From Fibrobacter succinogenes (GTDB lineage Bacteria > Fibrobacterota > Fibrobacteria > Fibrobacterales > Fibrobacteraceae): a stretch of 64,000 bases of DNA. Location of the stretch: the NCBI GenBank assembly GCA_902794535.1, contig CADBHQ010000023.1, forward strand, positions 22,764-86,763, written 5' to 3'. The position numbers and the translations under genes are program-made. Under the pieces are notes generated by a model. It had not been told where the DNA came from, did no database searches, and worked only from the letters and a program-made list of their open reading frames with translations. This document shows positions 61,744 through 64,000 of the stretch, piece by piece (within the stretch, counting starts at the first letter, position 1; the number at the start of each line of letters is the position of its first letter).

Positions 61744-62853
61744 TCATTTCTTCATAAAAGTAGATAAATTTATTAGAGTGGTACCCTGGGCTTTCGCTTT
61801 TGCCGGCAAATCGCTCAATTTTTCGATAGAGCTTGTATTTAGGGGGAGAATCATGACGGCAAGTCCGTTTCGCTTCGCTTCCCTGATTTTTGCCTTGGTA
61901 TAGTCGTCTATCGAACTGTTTTCACGGTTGTAGGCAGTGGCGGTCTTGCATTTCATTTCAAGTTCTTTACAAGTCTGCATGACAATGGAACGCTTGTTTG
62001 CCGAAATATCCATAAACCAGAGTCCGCGATCCTTGGCGGGCTTCAAAATGGCCTGTAAAAGCTGTTTGTGTTCTACAGCCTGTTCGCCATAGCGCGATAC
62101 GATTCCCCTTGCTTGCGGGAACTTGGTGCGTGCGTCCCCAATCACGGTCTCGATTTGTTCTTCGGTGTGGTGAATGCGCAGGGGTCTTAGCTTGTTGTGG
62201 GCCTTGTTCAATTTGGTAGATTCCAACGTGAGCCAAAGTGTCTCGCTCATGTTGTTTATTTTGTCTAGACTCTTGTATTCTTCGTCACTTAAACCGAATG
62301 GCGGAATCAGCAGGTCGTAGGGGTATTCCAGTTTCTTGAGGGCGACAATCAGTTCGGGCGTCAAGCTGGTAACCTGGAAGGCGACTGCAAGCAGCGATGC
62401 GCCCGGCTTGAATTCGTTGCGGGAGACTTGAAGTTCCAGTTTGAGTGAATCGCCTTTATCGTTTAAAAGGTCCACTTGTGCAGCCTGGAAAATGGAAGGA
62501 TCCAGGTTGTAGATTTCTTCCATATAAAGAATCTTGCCGCCGTTTTTGTCGACGAATCGCTTGAGCTGCAACAAATACATAATGACTGTTTCGCCGCCGC
62601 CCATAGTCCATATATGGCGCTTCTTGCGTTTGGAGTAGCTTACCTGTAAAGGAGATAGGGCTGCGTCCATTTTTTCTTCGAACGAACGGGTGTCTTGTTT
62701 TTCGGCCTGTTCCTCTGTCGAATCTTTTTGAATAAGCTTGCCTTCTACCTTTGTCTTATAAAGCTCGGTAAGCATCGGGAGCGCGAATACGAACCCTCCG
62801 ATTAAAATCAGCAAAACAATAATTATGGCAAGAATGTGTTTCATTTTTCCCAT
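61744..62853 (-). CDS. Divergent polysaccharide deacetylase-like protein (DUF610/YibQ type, degenerate)
   Basis: An N-terminal anchor (HILAIIIVLLILIGGFVFAL), a region of about 60 residues with charged segments, then a domain resembling the divergent polysaccharide deacetylases: YPYDLLIPPFGLSDEEYKSL, RGIVSRYGEQAVEHKQLL, RGLWFMDISANKRSIVM, AVMILPLNTSSIEKLSDLPA. The expected metal-binding Asp/His residues (IDD, NHMGS) are absent, so catalysis is doubtful. Start ATG 62853 is likely; ATG 62844 is an alternative with GGGA upstream. It lies just upstream of pdxJ and divergent from miaA, with 30 bases between starts. Confidence 0.7.
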   Translation of the reverse strand: MGKMKHILAIIIVLLILIGGFVFALPMLTELYKTKVEGKLIQKDSTEEQAEKQDTRSFEEKMDAALSPLQVSYSKRKKRHIWTMGGGETVIMYLLQLKRFVDKNGGKILYMEEIYNLDPSIFQAAQVDLLNDKGDSLKLELQVSRNEFKPGASLLAVAFQVTSLTPELIVALKKLEYPYDLLIPPFGLSDEEYKSLDKINNMSETLWLTLESTKLNKAHNKLRPLRIHHTEEQIETVIGDARTKFPQARGIVSRYGEQAVEHKQLLQAILKPAKDRGLWFMDISANKRSIVMQTCKELEMKCKTATAYNRENSSIDDYTKAKIREAKRNGLAVMILPLNTSSIEKLSDLPAKAKAQGTTLINLSTFMKK

Positions 62854-62883
62854 GGTAGGTGCTAATATAACTAAATTGCCGGT

Positions 62884-63780
62884 ATGCCTATTGTGTTTGC
62901 CTTGGTCGGAGCGACCGGAATCGGAAAATCGGAACTGTCCCTGCAACTTGCGGAATCGTTTAATGCCGAAATTATCGGGGTTGATTCTAGACAAGTATAC
63001 AAAGGCTTTTGCATTGGCACTGCGCAGCCGGACGCTGCTAGCCTGCAACGGGTAAAGCACCACATGGTTGATTTTCTGCCGCCGACTGAAACTTTTTCGG
63101 CGGGGGAGTTTTGCCGCCAAGTAAAAAACTTGCTGGCAGAAAACCCCGAAAAGAACTACATCTTGGTCGGTGGTACAGGGCTTTACGTACAAAGTCTTTT
63201 TCTTGGACTCCCGAAGATTCCTGCTGTTCCCGAAGGCATTCGTAAAGAGCTAGAAGATAAAGCGGCAAGCGAAGGTACTGATAATTTATACAAAATGGCT
63301 TGCGCGGTAGATCCCGAGTCTGCTCAAAACGTGAATCCGAATAATACGCTGCGCTTGGTGAGAATCCTTGAAGTGTTTCAGGCGACAGGGCGCAAGTTAT
63401 CGGATTATCAGAAGGAACGTGAAGGCGGAATTGGGGCTATTCCTGTCTTTTGGTTGCAGCGGGACCGAGATGTTTTGTACAAACGAATTGATGCCCGCGT
63501 AGACCAGATGATAAAAGACGGCTGGGTAGAAGAGGCCCGCGAACTTTCTAAAACAGTGCCGCTTACGGCCCCTGCATGGCAAAGTTTGGGCTATCGCGAA
63601 CTTTTGCAGGCGAAAACAGCCTCTGAAATGAAGAATATTGTTGAAGAAGTCAAGAAAAAGACCCGCAATTATGCCAAAAGGCAGTTGACATGGTTCCGTT
63701 GGCAACTTCAGAACACTTCAATTGACATGGGAAATGCCCCTTTTGAGGCAATTTTGTCCAGTCTTTCAAAAAACGCTTAA
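62884..63780 (+). CDS. miaA: tRNA dimethylallyltransferase MiaA
   Basis: Adds a dimethylallyl group to A37 of tRNAs that read UNN codons. P-loop GATGIGKS at 9-16; DSRQVYKG at 34-41 with the catalytic Asp; IGTAQPDA; LVGGTGLYVQSL at about 97; KRQLTWFRWQ near the C-terminus. 298 residues is normal for the family. It is divergent from the deacetylase-like gene; the 220 bases after it hold a strong promoter but no visible gene. Confidence 0.97.
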   Translation: MPIVFALVGATGIGKSELSLQLAESFNAEIIGVDSRQVYKGFCIGTAQPDAASLQRVKHHMVDFLPPTETFSAGEFCRQVKNLLAENPEKNYILVGGTGLYVQSLFLGLPKIPAVPEGIRKELEDKAASEGTDNLYKMACAVDPESAQNVNPNNTLRLVRILEVFQATGRKLSDYQKEREGGIGAIPVFWLQRDRDVLYKRIDARVDQMIKDGWVEEARELSKTVPLTAPAWQSLGYRELLQAKTASEMKNIVEEVKKKTRNYAKRQLTWFRWQLQNTSIDMGNAPFEAILSSLSKNA

Positions 63781-63893
63781 AGAAAGTTGTGAATAGTTTG
63801 TGAACTCTCGGGGAATTCCCTGCGCAAGAGTCGTGTTATTCCCGTTTTTTGCGAAAATAAGAAAAAAATGCGATTTTTTCTGCAAAAACACCC

Positions 63894-63921
63894 TTGCAAA
63901 AGTTCCTGAAAATTCTATAAT
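63894..63921 (+). promoter_or_regulatory. Strong sigma-70-type promoter reading out of the window
   Basis: TTGCAA (63894-63899), a 16-base spacer and a perfect TATAAT (63916-63921). The leader after it has no start codon with a ribosome site before the window ends. A stable RNA (for example an rRNA operon) is possible, but that is a guess. Confidence 0.65.
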
Positions 63922-64000
63922 TGGCGTCGTTCCTGAGAGGGACGGCCGAAAACGAAACGCTAAACGCGAAGAACCAAGTAAGCCGCGATCAAGGGACAGC

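Overview
The window looks like a chromosomal segment of a Fibrobacter species, a fibre-degrading gut bacterium. The evidence is the mix of gene families: three TIGR02147/DUF4423 regulators (a family expanded in Fibrobacter succinogenes), many secreted enzymes with serine-rich linkers (runs of SSSS) and similar short C-terminal beta modules that resemble type IX secretion sorting domains, and plant cell wall enzymes next to ordinary housekeeping genes. I cannot name the species.

Layout. 1-9.4 kb: two tandem giant surface proteins that share a roughly 400-residue C-terminal module. The first is cut by the window start; the second is split by three frameshifts. 9.7-18.6 kb: a DASS-type carboxylate transporter, tRNA-Val(GAC), a lipoprotein, a phosphopantetheinyl transferase, and a 1765-residue PKD/Ig-repeat lipoprotein coupled to a small DUF6941-like gene. 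18.6-26.6 kb: prepilin peptidase, a lipoprotein/TIGR02147 regulator pair, a frameshifted M6-like metalloprotease, and an unsecreted GH26 enzyme divergent from a GntR/LacI-type regulator. 26.6-49.3 kb: a plant polysaccharide island with a CE15 glucuronoyl esterase, three PL1-like lyases, a PL9 lyase, a GH26 mannanase broken by an in-frame TAG, an SGNH esterase plus a remnant of a second one, a frameshifted HExxH protein, an FGE-domain lipoprotein coupled to a histidine-phosphatase lipoprotein, and two more regulator/lipoprotein pairs. 49-64 kb: mostly housekeeping and signalling genes (membrane TPR protein, Ser/Thr kinase, LOG-family enzyme, B12-type radical SAM protein, degenerate GGDEF protein, truA, pseudopilin, pdxJ, miaA), ending in a strong promoter that reads out of the window.

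Themes. (1) Three times a cytoplasmic TIGR02147 regulator sits next to a surface lipoprotein: two pairs are tight operons (2-3 nt gaps) and one is divergent. This is the best candidate for an undescribed sensing or regulatory module. (2) The carbohydrate island carries recurring inverted repeats that look like operators: TGTGGACA-N4-TGTCMACA upstream of three operons, CGTTGTC-N4-RACAACG upstream of two, and TGAGAACA repeats flanking the PL9 promoter. (3) Every clear frameshift or nonsense lesion (six in all) lies in a gene for a secreted surface protein or enzyme; none is in a housekeeping gene. (4) Two intergenic copies of a short element have the same conserved blocks around a hairpin whose arms changed completely while pairing was kept. 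One copy lies next to a duplicated 19-codon gene start that differs from the real start only by synonymous changes.
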